From an uncultured Alphaproteobacteria bacterium (GTDB lineage Bacteria > Pseudomonadota > Alphaproteobacteria > HIMB59 > GCA-002718135): a stretch of DNA of 64,000 nt. The stretch covers positions 16,001 to 80,000 of the forward strand of contig CACMPM010000003.1 in assembly GCA_902615625.1 (NCBI GenBank), in the 5' to 3' direction. The notes beneath the pieces were generated by a model. The model ran no database searches and had not been told where the DNA came from. It saw only the letters and a program-made list of their open reading frames with translations. This document shows, in pieces, positions 54,379 to 62,684 of the stretch; the stretch's first letter is position 1, and each line of letters begins with the position of its first letter. A program made the position numbers and the translations under genes.

Positions 54379-55253
54379 TATTTTAAATCGACTATATCCT
54401 CAAGATATTTTCCATATGCACTATTATTATAATTTTTTGATATTTTTTTTAATTTTGATGTAGAAATCCATTTTTTTCTCCAAGCAACCTCTTCAGGACA
54501 TGCTATTTTTAATCCTTGTCTTTGTTCAATTGTTCTAATTAGCTCACTTGCTTGCATCATAGATTCATATGTTCCAGTATCAAGCCAAGCAATACCTCTT
54601 CCTAATTGAACAGAGCATAGCTTATTTTTTTTTAAATATATTTTATTAAGATCTGTAATTTCTAATTCTCCTCTTCTAGATTTTTTTAAGCTTTTAGCAT
54701 ATTCAATTGCATTATTGCTATATATATAAAGACCAGTAATAGCTTGATTTGATTTTGTTTTAATTGGTTTTTCAATTAATTTTACAATATTATTTTTACT
54801 ATTGAATTCTGCAATTCCAAAATTTTTAGGATTATTTATTCTATACGTAAATATTGTGGCACCATTTCTTTTTTTATTTTTTATGCCTTTGTATAAATAT
54901 GATGAAAGATTATGCCCATAAAAAATATTATCACCCAGAATTAATGCACAATCACTCTTTTTTATAAATTTTTCTCCAATTACAAGTGCTTCCGAGATTC
55001 CATTTGGATGATCTTGAACCTCATAATTTATTTTAATGCCCCAATTTGATCCATTGCCCAATAATTTTTTATAACTGTTTAAATCTCTGATATTACAAAT
55101 AATTAAATAATCTTTTATGCCCGCAAACATTAAAGTTGTTAGAGGATAATAAATCATAGGTTTGTCATAAACTGGTAATAGTTGTTTAGAAATAGCCGCA
55201 GTTATTGGATACAATCTTGTACCCTTTCCACCAGCTAATATAATACCTTTCAT
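54378..55253 (-). CDS. rfbA: glucose-1-phosphate thymidylyltransferase
   Basis: This enzyme makes dTDP-glucose from dTTP and glucose 1-phosphate and is the entry point of the dTDP-sugar branch. The 291 residues include LAGGKGTRLYPIT at 6-18, SKQLLPVYDKPMIYYPL near 22-38, LGDNIFYGHNL near 97-107 and AWLDTGTYESMM in the C-terminal part. This matches the RmlA family in length and motifs. It sits between RfbC and a GT2 transferase with overlaps of one and four bases. Confidence 0.95.
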   Translation of the reverse strand: MKGIILAGGKGTRLYPITAAISKQLLPVYDKPMIYYPLTTLMFAGIKDYLIICNIRDLNSYKKLLGNGSNWGIKINYEVQDHPNGISEALVIGEKFIKKSDCALILGDNIFYGHNLSSYLYKGIKNKKRNGATIFTYRINNPKNFGIAEFNSKNNIVKLIEKPIKTKSNQAITGLYIYSNNAIEYAKSLKKSRRGELEITDLNKIYLKKNKLCSVQLGRGIAWLDTGTYESMMQASELIRTIEQRQGLKIACPEEVAWRKKWISTSKLKKISKNYNNSAYGKYLEDIVDLK

Positions 55254-56176
55254 TTATTAATTTGGTAAATTGATTTGAAATAATTGTACAAGCTCAAAGG
55301 TAATATATTTTTTAATATAGGTATTAAAATTAATAAAAATCTTTCGAAGTAATAGATTATCATAATTGGAATTATAAAAACTTTTTTATTAAATTTTAAA
55401 TGACTAGAAGTAAATATTGAGAAATTAATCTGTATAAAATTTCTAAATGGAGCGTACCATACATTTCTATTTTTATAGCTTTTAGTATGCTTCCTTCTAT
55501 TTTCATCGTAGTATATTTTTCTATAATACAATAGTTCATCTGTGTAATTAAAACTTCCAATTAAAGCTAAATGAACCAATAAATGTCTTTCTGTAGCAAA
55601 TAAACCAAGATAATTATTTAAAATATTCTTTAAATAAATTGATTTTATTAAGCCATGAATGAAAATATTAAACTTAACCATTTTTGAGCCTGGAAATAAA
55701 CATTTAATTGTATTTTTTGCAAGTTGAAAATTATTCATATTTGATGGGTTAAATTTATTATTAAAGTTGTAATAATCAATTATTTTTTTTTCATCTTCAT
55801 CAAAAATTGCAGTCTTGCACATGCTTATAACTATATCTTTATTTTTTGAGAAAGGCTCATACAACTTCATTATAAAGTCTTTATGCCATATATCATCTTG
55901 TTGAGCCCACAATGCATATTCACCTTTAGATTTGTACAAGGTTTCAATGAAATTTTCTGTACCTCCCAAATTTTTTTTATTCTTAGAAAGATGGATATTA
56001 TTATTGTTTAAAGTAAATTTTTTACATATTGAATAAGTGCCATCATTTGAATTATCATCAGAAATTAAAATTTCATAATTTGGATATGTTTGATTTGATA
56101 AACTTTCTAAAGCTTTTTCAATATATTCTTCGCCATTATAAGTTGGCAAAATAATACTAACTAGTGGATAGTTCAT
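55250..56176 (-). CDS. glycosyltransferase family 2
   Basis: This GT-A transferase of 308 residues has SIILPTYNGEEYI at 7-19, ISDDNSNDGT near 37-46 and WAQQDDIWH near 90-98 with the metal-binding aspartates. It resembles rhamnosyl- and other O-antigen transferases of the WbbL-like kind. A hydrophobic stretch around 270-290 may attach it to the membrane. It overlaps the ABC flippase gene by 20 bases and RfbA by four, which suggests it uses a dTDP-sugar donor. Confidence 0.87.
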   Translation of the reverse strand: MNYPLVSIILPTYNGEEYIEKALESLSNQTYPNYEILISDDNSNDGTYSICKKFTLNNNNIHLSKNKKNLGGTENFIETLYKSKGEYALWAQQDDIWHKDFIMKLYEPFSKNKDIVISMCKTAIFDEDEKKIIDYYNFNNKFNPSNMNNFQLAKNTIKCLFPGSKMVKFNIFIHGLIKSIYLKNILNNYLGLFATERHLLVHLALIGSFNYTDELLYYRKIYYDENRRKHTKSYKNRNVWYAPFRNFIQINFSIFTSSHLKFNKKVFIIPIMIIYYFERFLLILIPILKNILPLSLYNYFKSIYQINK

Positions 56177-57884
56177 TAATATTTATTAATTTAAATTTAT
56201 CAAGTTTGTATATATTATCACAAATCTCTAAAGTATTTTTTTTATGAGAGATAATAATAATAGTTTTTTCATTTTTAAACCTACTTATTGTTTCTAAGAA
56301 TTTTTTTTCAGTTTCAGGATCCAAAAAACTTGTTGATTCATCAAATATTAAAATATTAGCATTAAAGTATAAGGCTCTCGCAATACCAATTCTTTGTATT
56401 TGTCCTCCTGAAATCCTACCTCCCTCTTCACCTAAAATTGTGTTTAAACCATTAGTTGTTTTAGAAACATATGAATTTAAATTAACTTCTCCTAATATTT
56501 TTTTAATATTTTCAATATTAATATTATTATTTGCTTCACCTAAGGCTATATTTTTTAAGAGTGTATCATCAGTAATAAATACTTTTTGAGGAACATATCC
56601 AATATTTTTTTGCCAAGATTTTAAATTTTCATGAATTTTTTTATCACCAGCGTAAATCACTCCACTGTTAGGGCGTATTAACCCAGTTAACAAATTTACA
56701 AAAGTTGTTTTACCAGTACCACTTTCTCCATAAATACCTATTGTTTGACCATTTTTAATTTCAAAATTTAAATTTTTAAAAACAAACTCATTCGTATTTT
56801 CATATTTGAAATCTATGTTTTCAAATTTTATTAAATTTCCAAAATTTAAACTTTTTGTAGGATTTTCAAATTTATTATTATTAATTTCATTAATTTCATT
56901 AAAGATTGTAGTTATAGCTGGCAGTGAAAAGTTTATTTTTTGATATGAAGTAACTATTCTATTTGCAAGAGGTAAAATTCTAAATCCAGCCGCCGCAAAC
57001 AGACCGAGAGTAGGTATTAAATCTTTCATATTATTTGATAAATTAAAAAAATAAATAAAAGTACATAATAAAAAGATTGCTAGTAATTCTAAGTAAAGTC
57101 TAGGTATGGCTCTAATAATATTTAAGTTTCTGTTAACTCTGGCAATTTCATAGTTACTAATATTGTATATATCAACGAAATAATTTTCTAAGTTCATTAG
57201 TTTTATTTCTTTAATACCAGTAAGCCCTTGTTGAATATTTCTTAATCTTTCAGCATCATTGTATTGTCTTTTTTTGCCCCAATCACTAATAAGAGATTTT
57301 GAAAAAAAGTTAAAAATATAGCTGGCTATCCCAAAAAATAATAGAGTTGCAATTGCCATTTTGAAATTTACAATTAAAAGAAGTATTGATAGTCCTAACA
57401 ATACTAATATTTCTGACAACAAAATATTTAGGGATAGTAAAACTGACGTAAATTGACCAACTTCATTAATTATATTTCTAATAAATTCTGAAGAATTTTT
57501 TTTTAAATGAAAGCTATACTCTTTTTTAAGATATATAGAAAAAATTTTATTAGATAATTTTTTTTGAATATCATAGGCAAAACTTGATTGAAAGTAATTC
57601 AAATAAATAAGGTAAAAAAATTTTAATATAAATAATAATAATATAAATGTTAAAAAAAAATTAATTGAAGGTAAATAATTAAAATATAATATTAATTTTG
57701 AAATTTGTGATTCACTGGATAAATAACTAGATCCTTCGGATGTGATTAATGTTAATATTGGAAAAACTAAACTAATACTTAATGCTTCAATAAACATTGC
57801 AATAATCATCATTAAAATAATTATTGTTAGTTTAATTTTTTCAGCTTTATTTAAAATTTTAATAATCTTTGCAAAATTATCCAT
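56157..57884 (-). CDS. ABC transporter with fused permease and ATPase (PglK/MsbA-like flippase)
   Basis: This half-transporter of 575 residues has about six membrane helices (20-310) and a C-terminal ATPase: Walker A GESGTGKTT at 386-394, signature SGGQ at 492-495 and Walker B ILIFDE at 511-516. It resembles PglK and MsbA family exporters that flip lipid-linked oligosaccharide or lipid A. Since no Wzx-type flippase and no Wzm/Wzt pair is in the window, it is the best candidate to carry the repeat unit across the inner membrane. It lies between a GT2 and an O-antigen ligase-like gene. Confidence 0.88.
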   Translation of the reverse strand: MDNFAKIIKILNKAEKIKLTIIILMMIIAMFIEALSISLVFPILTLITSEGSSYLSSESQISKLILYFNYLPSINFFLTFILLLFILKFFYLIYLNYFQSSFAYDIQKKLSNKIFSIYLKKEYSFHLKKNSSEFIRNIINEVGQFTSVLLSLNILLSEILVLLGLSILLLIVNFKMAIATLLFFGIASYIFNFFSKSLISDWGKKRQYNDAERLRNIQQGLTGIKEIKLMNLENYFVDIYNISNYEIARVNRNLNIIRAIPRLYLELLAIFLLCTFIYFFNLSNNMKDLIPTLGLFAAAGFRILPLANRIVTSYQKINFSLPAITTIFNEINEINNNKFENPTKSLNFGNLIKFENIDFKYENTNEFVFKNLNFEIKNGQTIGIYGESGTGKTTFVNLLTGLIRPNSGVIYAGDKKIHENLKSWQKNIGYVPQKVFITDDTLLKNIALGEANNNINIENIKKILGEVNLNSYVSKTTNGLNTILGEEGGRISGGQIQRIGIARALYFNANILIFDESTSFLDPETEKKFLETISRFKNEKTIIIISHKKNTLEICDNIYKLDKFKLININELSTS

Positions 57885-57889
57885 TTGTT

Positions 57890-59158
57890 TTATTTTTTTT
57901 CTATATAATAATTTAACAGAAATCCAATTGGTAAAAAATAAACTATAGACAACCAGTTATTAAAAATATTTCCTGATGGAATAATTGGCATTAAATTTAT
58001 TATAATTGGTATTAATAAAATTAAATAATTATTATTATAATCTATTTTATTAATAAATAATTTTGTATAAAAATTTTTAAAGAATTTAAATATAGAGTAT
58101 AGAAATATAATTAAAACTGGAATTAATCCAAATAAACCTGTTTCTACTAATAATTGAATAAAGGCATGATGTGGGTGGGTTGAGCAGCCTGAGTTTTCAC
58201 TACTATTTGCCCAATATTGATTATTTTTACATATTTCTCTAAAATTTTTTGGCCCAATCCCAAATAAATAATTATCTTTAAATATATTAAAGCTGTTCTT
58301 GTAGATATTATAATAATCTCTTGGAAATCTAATATCTTTTAAATTAAATTTAAAGTTATTAGACTTTAATTCTGATATTTTACTTTCTGAAACTACGCCC
58401 CTTAATATACTTGATGTATATTCAGAATTAAAAATAATAATACTCGTAAATAGTGTGCTAAATAAAATTACAAATATAAGGCTTAATTTATCAAATTTTA
58501 TAATAAAAAGTAATGTGCTAACAACAAATAAAATTACAATTGCAGTTCTTTCTCCACTCATTATTACTAGGAAAACTGAAGCAGCATAGATGATTAATAT
58601 CAATAAATATTTAGTATAATTTTTTTTTAAACCTTCAGTCAAATAATAAACTAAAAAAAACATTAAGGGCAAAAGCCTAGAAACATAGCTACCCATTATT
58701 TTTTCATCATAAAAAAAACTAGTATAAACTCTGCCATTGTAGGAATTGCCAGAGAGACTTTTTTCAAAAACTAAAACACTTAGTGAGTCGAATAACAATA
58801 TTAAAAGGGATAAAAAAATTGAAATTGAAATATATTTTACAAAAAACTTTTTTTCTTGAAAAAAATAACTTATTGCAACTGCAAAAACTCCAAATCTAAA
58901 ATAAAACAAAGATGACTCAAGTGAAAGTTGAGGATGTTTTGAAAATATAGATAAGATTATTAAATATAAACAATATAAGAAAAAAAAAATTAATAGCTTT
59001 GATTTTAAATAATGAAATAATTTCTTTTTTAACACAATAACAATAAAAACTATTGATGAAATACAGAGTAGTAAATCTGGCAAAAAGGGCCCAGTTAATA
59101 ATGAAATTGGGATCAAACAAAGTGCAATTAGAGAAATATTTTCTAAGATTTTAATCAT
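57890..59158 (-). CDS. O-antigen ligase/polymerase-like membrane protein (Wzy_C/WaaL family)
   Basis: This protein of 422 residues has about ten to twelve hydrophobic helices and a periplasmic loop near 260-330 ending in STHPHHAFIQLLVETGLFG, the conserved His-containing motif of this family. Its length is standard, unlike the two oversized relatives at 9564 and 11758. It should attach or polymerise undecaprenyl-linked glycan on the periplasmic side. It starts eight bases inside the epimerase gene at 59151 and ends five bases from the ABC flippase gene. Confidence 0.87.
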   Translation of the reverse strand: MIKILENISLIALCLIPISLLTGPFLPDLLLCISSIVFIVIVLKKKLFHYLKSKLLIFFFLYCLYLIILSIFSKHPQLSLESSLFYFRFGVFAVAISYFFQEKKFFVKYISISIFLSLLILLFDSLSVLVFEKSLSGNSYNGRVYTSFFYDEKIMGSYVSRLLPLMFFLVYYLTEGLKKNYTKYLLILIIYAASVFLVIMSGERTAIVILFVVSTLLFIIKFDKLSLIFVILFSTLFTSIIIFNSEYTSSILRGVVSESKISELKSNNFKFNLKDIRFPRDYYNIYKNSFNIFKDNYLFGIGPKNFREICKNNQYWANSSENSGCSTHPHHAFIQLLVETGLFGLIPVLIIFLYSIFKFFKNFYTKLFINKIDYNNNYLILLIPIIINLMPIIPSGNIFNNWLSIVYFLPIGFLLNYYIEKK

Positions 59159-60125
59159 ATTTATAATATTTCTTGAACCATTTTATAAATTCTTGAATCC
59201 CTATTTCTATACCAATTGATGGCTTATATTTTATCTTATTTATTAATTTATTTGTATCGGCATGAGTTTTAAAAACATCACCTTTTTGCATTTTAAGTTT
59301 TATAATTTTGAATTTAGTAATACCTAAATGAATTTTTATTGTTTCAAGAAAATCTTTCAATTTCCTAGGTTTGGAGCTCGCAAGATTATAAACCTCATAT
59401 GGAACAATACCTCGGGGAGGTTTTTTAATGAGTTTAGTAATTGATAAAATGATATCATCAATGTAAGTAAAGTCTCTAATGTGATTACCTTTATTAAATA
59501 ATTCTATGCTTTCATAATTAATCATTTTTTTTGTAAATAAATATAAAGCCATATCTGGTCTTCCAAATGGTCCGTAAACTGTAAAAAATCTTAAAGCTGT
59601 ACATGGGATTTTAAAAATATTACTATATGCATAAGCAAGGACTTCATTTGATTTTTTTGTAGCAGCATAAATTGATAGAGGTTTATCAGTATTTAAATCT
59701 TCTTTTAATGGAAATTTTTTTGAGTTTCCATAAACTGAACTAGTTGAAGCAAACAAAAAATGCTTTACTTTAAATTTTCTAGAGACATCAATTATATTAA
59801 AAAAACCATTAATATTTGATTTAATATATTTTGATGGATTTGAAATTGAATATCTTACCCCAGCTTGAGCAGCTAAATGAATTACTATATTAAAATTATA
59901 TTTTTTAAAAATTTGAGATATTTTTAAATTATTATTTATATCAACTTTATAAAAAACAAATTTTTTATTTTTTTTTAGAGTTTTAATTCTATTCTTCTTA
60001 ATATTTACATCATAATAGTTATCGAAATTGTCGACTCCAACTAATTCTATATTTTTATTTTTGGATAAGTTATTACAAAGGTGATAACCAATAAAACCAG
60101 CTGCACCAGTTACTAGTATTTTCAT
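59151..60125 (-). CDS. UDP-glucuronate/UDP-glucose 4-epimerase-like SDR
   Basis: This 324-residue extended SDR begins at the ATG at 60125, which overlaps the MmsA stop by one base; a TTG just upstream adds one residue. It has GAAGFIG at 7-13, ASTSSVYG at 126-133 and Tyr153-x3-Lys157. VDNFDNYYDVNIKKNR near 31-46 and TVYGPFGRPDMALY in the middle are typical of UDP-glucuronate 4-epimerases. It may supply galacturonate or galactose for the glycan. It overlaps the ligase-like gene by eight bases. Confidence 0.88.
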   Translation of the reverse strand: MKILVTGAAGFIGYHLCNNLSKNKNIELVGVDNFDNYYDVNIKKNRIKTLKKNKKFVFYKVDINNNLKISQIFKKYNFNIVIHLAAQAGVRYSISNPSKYIKSNINGFFNIIDVSRKFKVKHFLFASTSSVYGNSKKFPLKEDLNTDKPLSIYAATKKSNEVLAYAYSNIFKIPCTALRFFTVYGPFGRPDMALYLFTKKMINYESIELFNKGNHIRDFTYIDDIILSITKLIKKPPRGIVPYEVYNLASSKPRKLKDFLETIKIHLGITKFKIIKLKMQKGDVFKTHADTNKLINKIKYKPSIGIEIGIQEFIKWFKKYYKYD

Positions 60126-61612
60126 CAATTTGTAGGCATAACAAATTCAGGACCGGACTGAATACTTTTTGGCCATCTAGAAGTTACTGTTTTTAATTTA
60201 GTAAAAAATCTAACTCCTTCAATTCCATGCATTGAATGATCACCAAAGAGAGATTGTTTCCAACCACCAAAACTATGAAAAGCCATTGGAACAGGTATAG
60301 GAACATTTACCCCAACCATTCCAATTTTAGTATTTGTTGTAAAGTGTCTAGATGTTTCACCATCAGATGTATAGATACTACTGCCATTACCGTATTCGTG
60401 ATTATTTACTAAATCAAGAGCTTCTTGATAATTTTTTGCTCTAACTACACTTAGTACAGGTCCAAAAATTTCTTGTTTGTAAATACTCATATTTTTCGTA
60501 ACATGATCAAAAAGTGTTGCCCCTAAAAAATAACCATTTTCATAACCTTGAATTTTAATATTCCTTCCATCAATTATTAGTTTAGCACCTTCTTTGATAC
60601 CATTTGCAATATGCTTTTCTACATTTTCTAAATGTTCTTTTGAGATTAGTGGTCCCATTTCTGAGGTTTTATCCGTCCAGGGAGCTACTTTAAGAGTTTC
60701 AGCTTTATTTTGTATTTTATTAACCAATTCATCCGCAACATCACCAACTGCAACTGCAACAGAAACTGCCATGCATCTTTCTCCTGCTGAACCATAAGCA
60801 GCACCAATAATTCCATCAACTGCTTGATCAATATTGGCATCAGGCATTACGACTAAATGATTTTTTGCACCACCTAAAGCTTGTACTCTTTTTCCACTAG
60901 ATGATGATTTTTTATAAATATATTTAGCTACATTGGTAGAGCCAACAAAACTTATTGATGAAATTTCATTTGATTCTAAAATTAAATCAACTATTTTTTT
61001 GTCTCCATTAACAACATTAAAAACACCATCTGGTAAACCTGCTTCGGAAAAAAGTTCAGCTAATTTCAAACTACAAGAAGGATTTTTCTCTGAAGGTTTT
61101 AAAATGAATGAATTTCCGCATGCAATAGATATTGGGTACATCCACATTGGTACCATAGCGGGGAAATTAAATGGGGTAATTCCTGCACAAATACCTAAAG
61201 GTTGTCTTATTGACCATGAATCTATATTTGTTCCAACATTTTGCGAATATTCTCCTTTAAGTAAATGAGGTATACCACATGCAAACTCTACAACTTCTAA
61301 TCCTCTAATTACTGATCCTTTTGAATCATCAAGTGTTTTGCCATGCTCAACAGATACTAGCTTGGCTAAATGTTCAATATTCTTTTCAATTAATTCTTTG
61401 TACTTAGAAATAATTCTCGATCTTTTAAGTGGTGTTGTATTTGACCATTCACTAAAACTTGCCTTTGAACTTTCTATAACTTTTTCCATATCTCTCGAGT
61501 CAGATAAAATAACCTTGGAAACTTCCTCCCCTTTAGATGGGTCAATAACAGGTAAGTATTCTTCAGATAAACCAATTAAATTACCATTAATATAGTTTTG
61601 AATTTTTTTCAT
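60125..61612 (-). CDS. mmsA: methylmalonate-semialdehyde dehydrogenase (CoA-acylating)
   Basis: This ALDH-family enzyme converts methylmalonate or malonate semialdehyde with CoA and NAD+ to propionyl- or acetyl-CoA in valine and inositol breakdown. The 495 residues carry ITPFNFPAMVP near 145-155, FVGST at 222-226, QALGGAKNH near 244-252 and the nucleophile Cys280 in GERC. GGAKNH in place of the usual LGGKSP and the lack of the conserved Glu general base mark the MmsA branch. It is a catabolic gene between glycan genes, coupled to LAB_N by four bases. It may be a core gene at the locus edge or serve a sugar-acid pathway. Confidence 0.92.
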   Translation of the reverse strand: MKKIQNYINGNLIGLSEEYLPVIDPSKGEEVSKVILSDSRDMEKVIESSKASFSEWSNTTPLKRSRIISKYKELIEKNIEHLAKLVSVEHGKTLDDSKGSVIRGLEVVEFACGIPHLLKGEYSQNVGTNIDSWSIRQPLGICAGITPFNFPAMVPMWMYPISIACGNSFILKPSEKNPSCSLKLAELFSEAGLPDGVFNVVNGDKKIVDLILESNEISSISFVGSTNVAKYIYKKSSSSGKRVQALGGAKNHLVVMPDANIDQAVDGIIGAAYGSAGERCMAVSVAVAVGDVADELVNKIQNKAETLKVAPWTDKTSEMGPLISKEHLENVEKHIANGIKEGAKLIIDGRNIKIQGYENGYFLGATLFDHVTKNMSIYKQEIFGPVLSVVRAKNYQEALDLVNNHEYGNGSSIYTSDGETSRHFTTNTKIGMVGVNVPIPVPMAFHSFGGWKQSLFGDHSMHGIEGVRFFTKLKTVTSRWPKSIQSGPEFVMPTN

Positions 61613-61896
61613 TTTTTTTTATTATAAATTAAAATTAGATTTCTTAAATATATAAATATTCCAAAAGACTGACCAATAATAATAACAGGATCTTTTCTAA
61701 AGATAGCATATGTAAGAAGACCTATCCCTCCAAATATACTCAAATACCAAAAAATTATTGGAATAACGCTTTCTCCTTTTTTTTCTGAATAAATCCATTG
61801 AAATATAAATCTTGATGCAAACAATCCCTGCCCAATAAAACCAATACAAAGAAAAATTATTTCTAAATTTGAAAGATTTTGTATGTAATTAATCAT
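61609..61896 (-). CDS. LAB_N-domain small membrane protein
   Basis: This 95-residue protein has about three membrane helices. FIGQGLFASRFIFQWIYSEK near 19-38 and SVIPIIFWYLSIFGG near 43-57 are the signature of the lipid-A-biosynthesis N-terminal domain (LAB_N) known in front of some LpxB proteins and as stand-alone proteins. Stand-alone forms usually sit next to a GT2 of the polyprenyl-phosphate sugar synthase type, as here (61889, eight-base overlap). It may handle lipid-linked sugars or act in lipid A modification; the mechanism is unknown. Confidence 0.88.
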   Translation of the reverse strand: MINYIQNLSNLEIIFLCIGFIGQGLFASRFIFQWIYSEKKGESVIPIIFWYLSIFGGIGLLTYAIFRKDPVIIIGQSFGIFIYLRNLILIYNKKK

Positions 61897-62605
61897 TTTT
61901 TAAATTATTTAATAATTTTTTTACTTTTATTAAATCTCTTATACCTTTTAAAAGTCTATCAAAAGTTCCATATTTTGAAAGACCTTTTAATCTATGTCTA
62001 TGATCAACATTTTGATAAAGTGTTTTTCTGCCAAATCCAATAAATAATGCAGGTAAAAATCTGTGAATACCATCAAAAAAAGGAAATTGTAAAAATATAT
62101 CTTTTTCAAATACTTTTAATGAACATCCAGTATCAACACAATTATCTTTTAGAATCTTAGATCTAAATTTATTAGCAATCAGTGATGAATATCTTTTAAT
62201 TAAACTATCTTTTCTTTTTAAACGAATTCCCCCAACTAACGACACTTCTTTATTTTGAAAAAAAAGATTTAGCAATTTTGGAATATCGGAAGGGTTATTT
62301 TGTCCATCTCCATCAATTGTTACAATTACATTATATTTGGAAGAATGAATACCTGATAATATTGACTTACTTTGTCCTAAATTTTTGTTATGATAAATGA
62401 TTTTTAAAAATTTATTGTTATTCTTTAAACTAGCGTATATTTCACTCAGATTGTCTGTACTGCCATCATCAATAATAATAATTTCATAATTTATATATTC
62501 TTTCAGACTTAATTTAATTTCCTTAACCAATCCCTCTATATTGTCTCTCTCATTGTAGCATGGAATGATTATTGAAAAATTTTCTTGAGTAATATTAGAC
62601 GACAC
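61889..62605 (-). CDS. glycosyltransferase family 2, polyprenyl-phosphate sugar synthase type
   Basis: This GT-A transferase of 238 residues has IIPCYNERDNI at 13-23, IIDDGSTDNLSEI near 45-57 and IDGDGQNNPSDIPKL near 96-110. It resembles dolichol-phosphate-mannose synthase and ArnC without the C-terminal membrane helices. The start codon is GTG at 62605. It is the first gene of the 58.5-kb leftward train, so the train's main promoter should lie in the 79 bases upstream. With the LAB_N protein it probably forms a lipid-linked sugar donor module. Confidence 0.9.
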   Translation of the reverse strand: MSSNITQENFSIIIPCYNERDNIEGLVKEIKLSLKEYINYEIIIIDDGSTDNLSEIYASLKNNNKFLKIIYHNKNLGQSKSILSGIHSSKYNVIVTIDGDGQNNPSDIPKLLNLFFQNKEVSLVGGIRLKRKDSLIKRYSSLIANKFRSKILKDNCVDTGCSLKVFEKDIFLQFPFFDGIHRFLPALFIGFGRKTLYQNVDHRHRLKGLSKYGTFDRLLKGIRDLIKVKKLLNNLKND

Positions 62606-62684
62606 TGTAATTTATTAAAATGATAATAGTTTACTACATTAATTTAAATGTAAACCAATTAAACAATTGTTTTACTAAGTAAAA
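62606..62684. promoter_or_regulatory. 79-bp divergent intergenic region, presumed promoter zone of both transcripts
   Basis: This gap separates the first gene of the leftward train (GTG at 62605) from the rightward HisF-like gene (GTG at 62685). Reading leftward, a TTTACA-like -35 candidate (62654-62649) is followed by TAAACT or TATTAT candidates at non-ideal spacing, so I do not fix a promoter. It is the only intergenic space large enough to hold a promoter for the leftward train. Confidence 0.5.
62661..62672. promoter_or_regulatory. perfect 12-bp palindrome AAACAATTGTTT, possible operator
   Basis: The 12 bases are identical to their own reverse complement. They lie in the divergent gap, 13 to 24 bases before the HisF-like GTG. 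A dimeric regulator could bind here and control both directions. In such an AT-rich genome a short AT-rich palindrome can also occur by chance, so the call is tentative. Confidence 0.35.

Noticed and set aside
60933..61268. Open frame on the plus strand, 111 codons, antisense to mmsA
   Set aside because: It lies entirely within mmsA with no ribosome-binding site or family motif; a shadow of the real gene.
62606..62684. A specific sigma-70 promoter assignment
   Set aside because: TTTACA-like and TATTAT-like hexamers occur, but their spacing (15 or 20 bases) is off and AT-rich sequence gives many such matches by chance.
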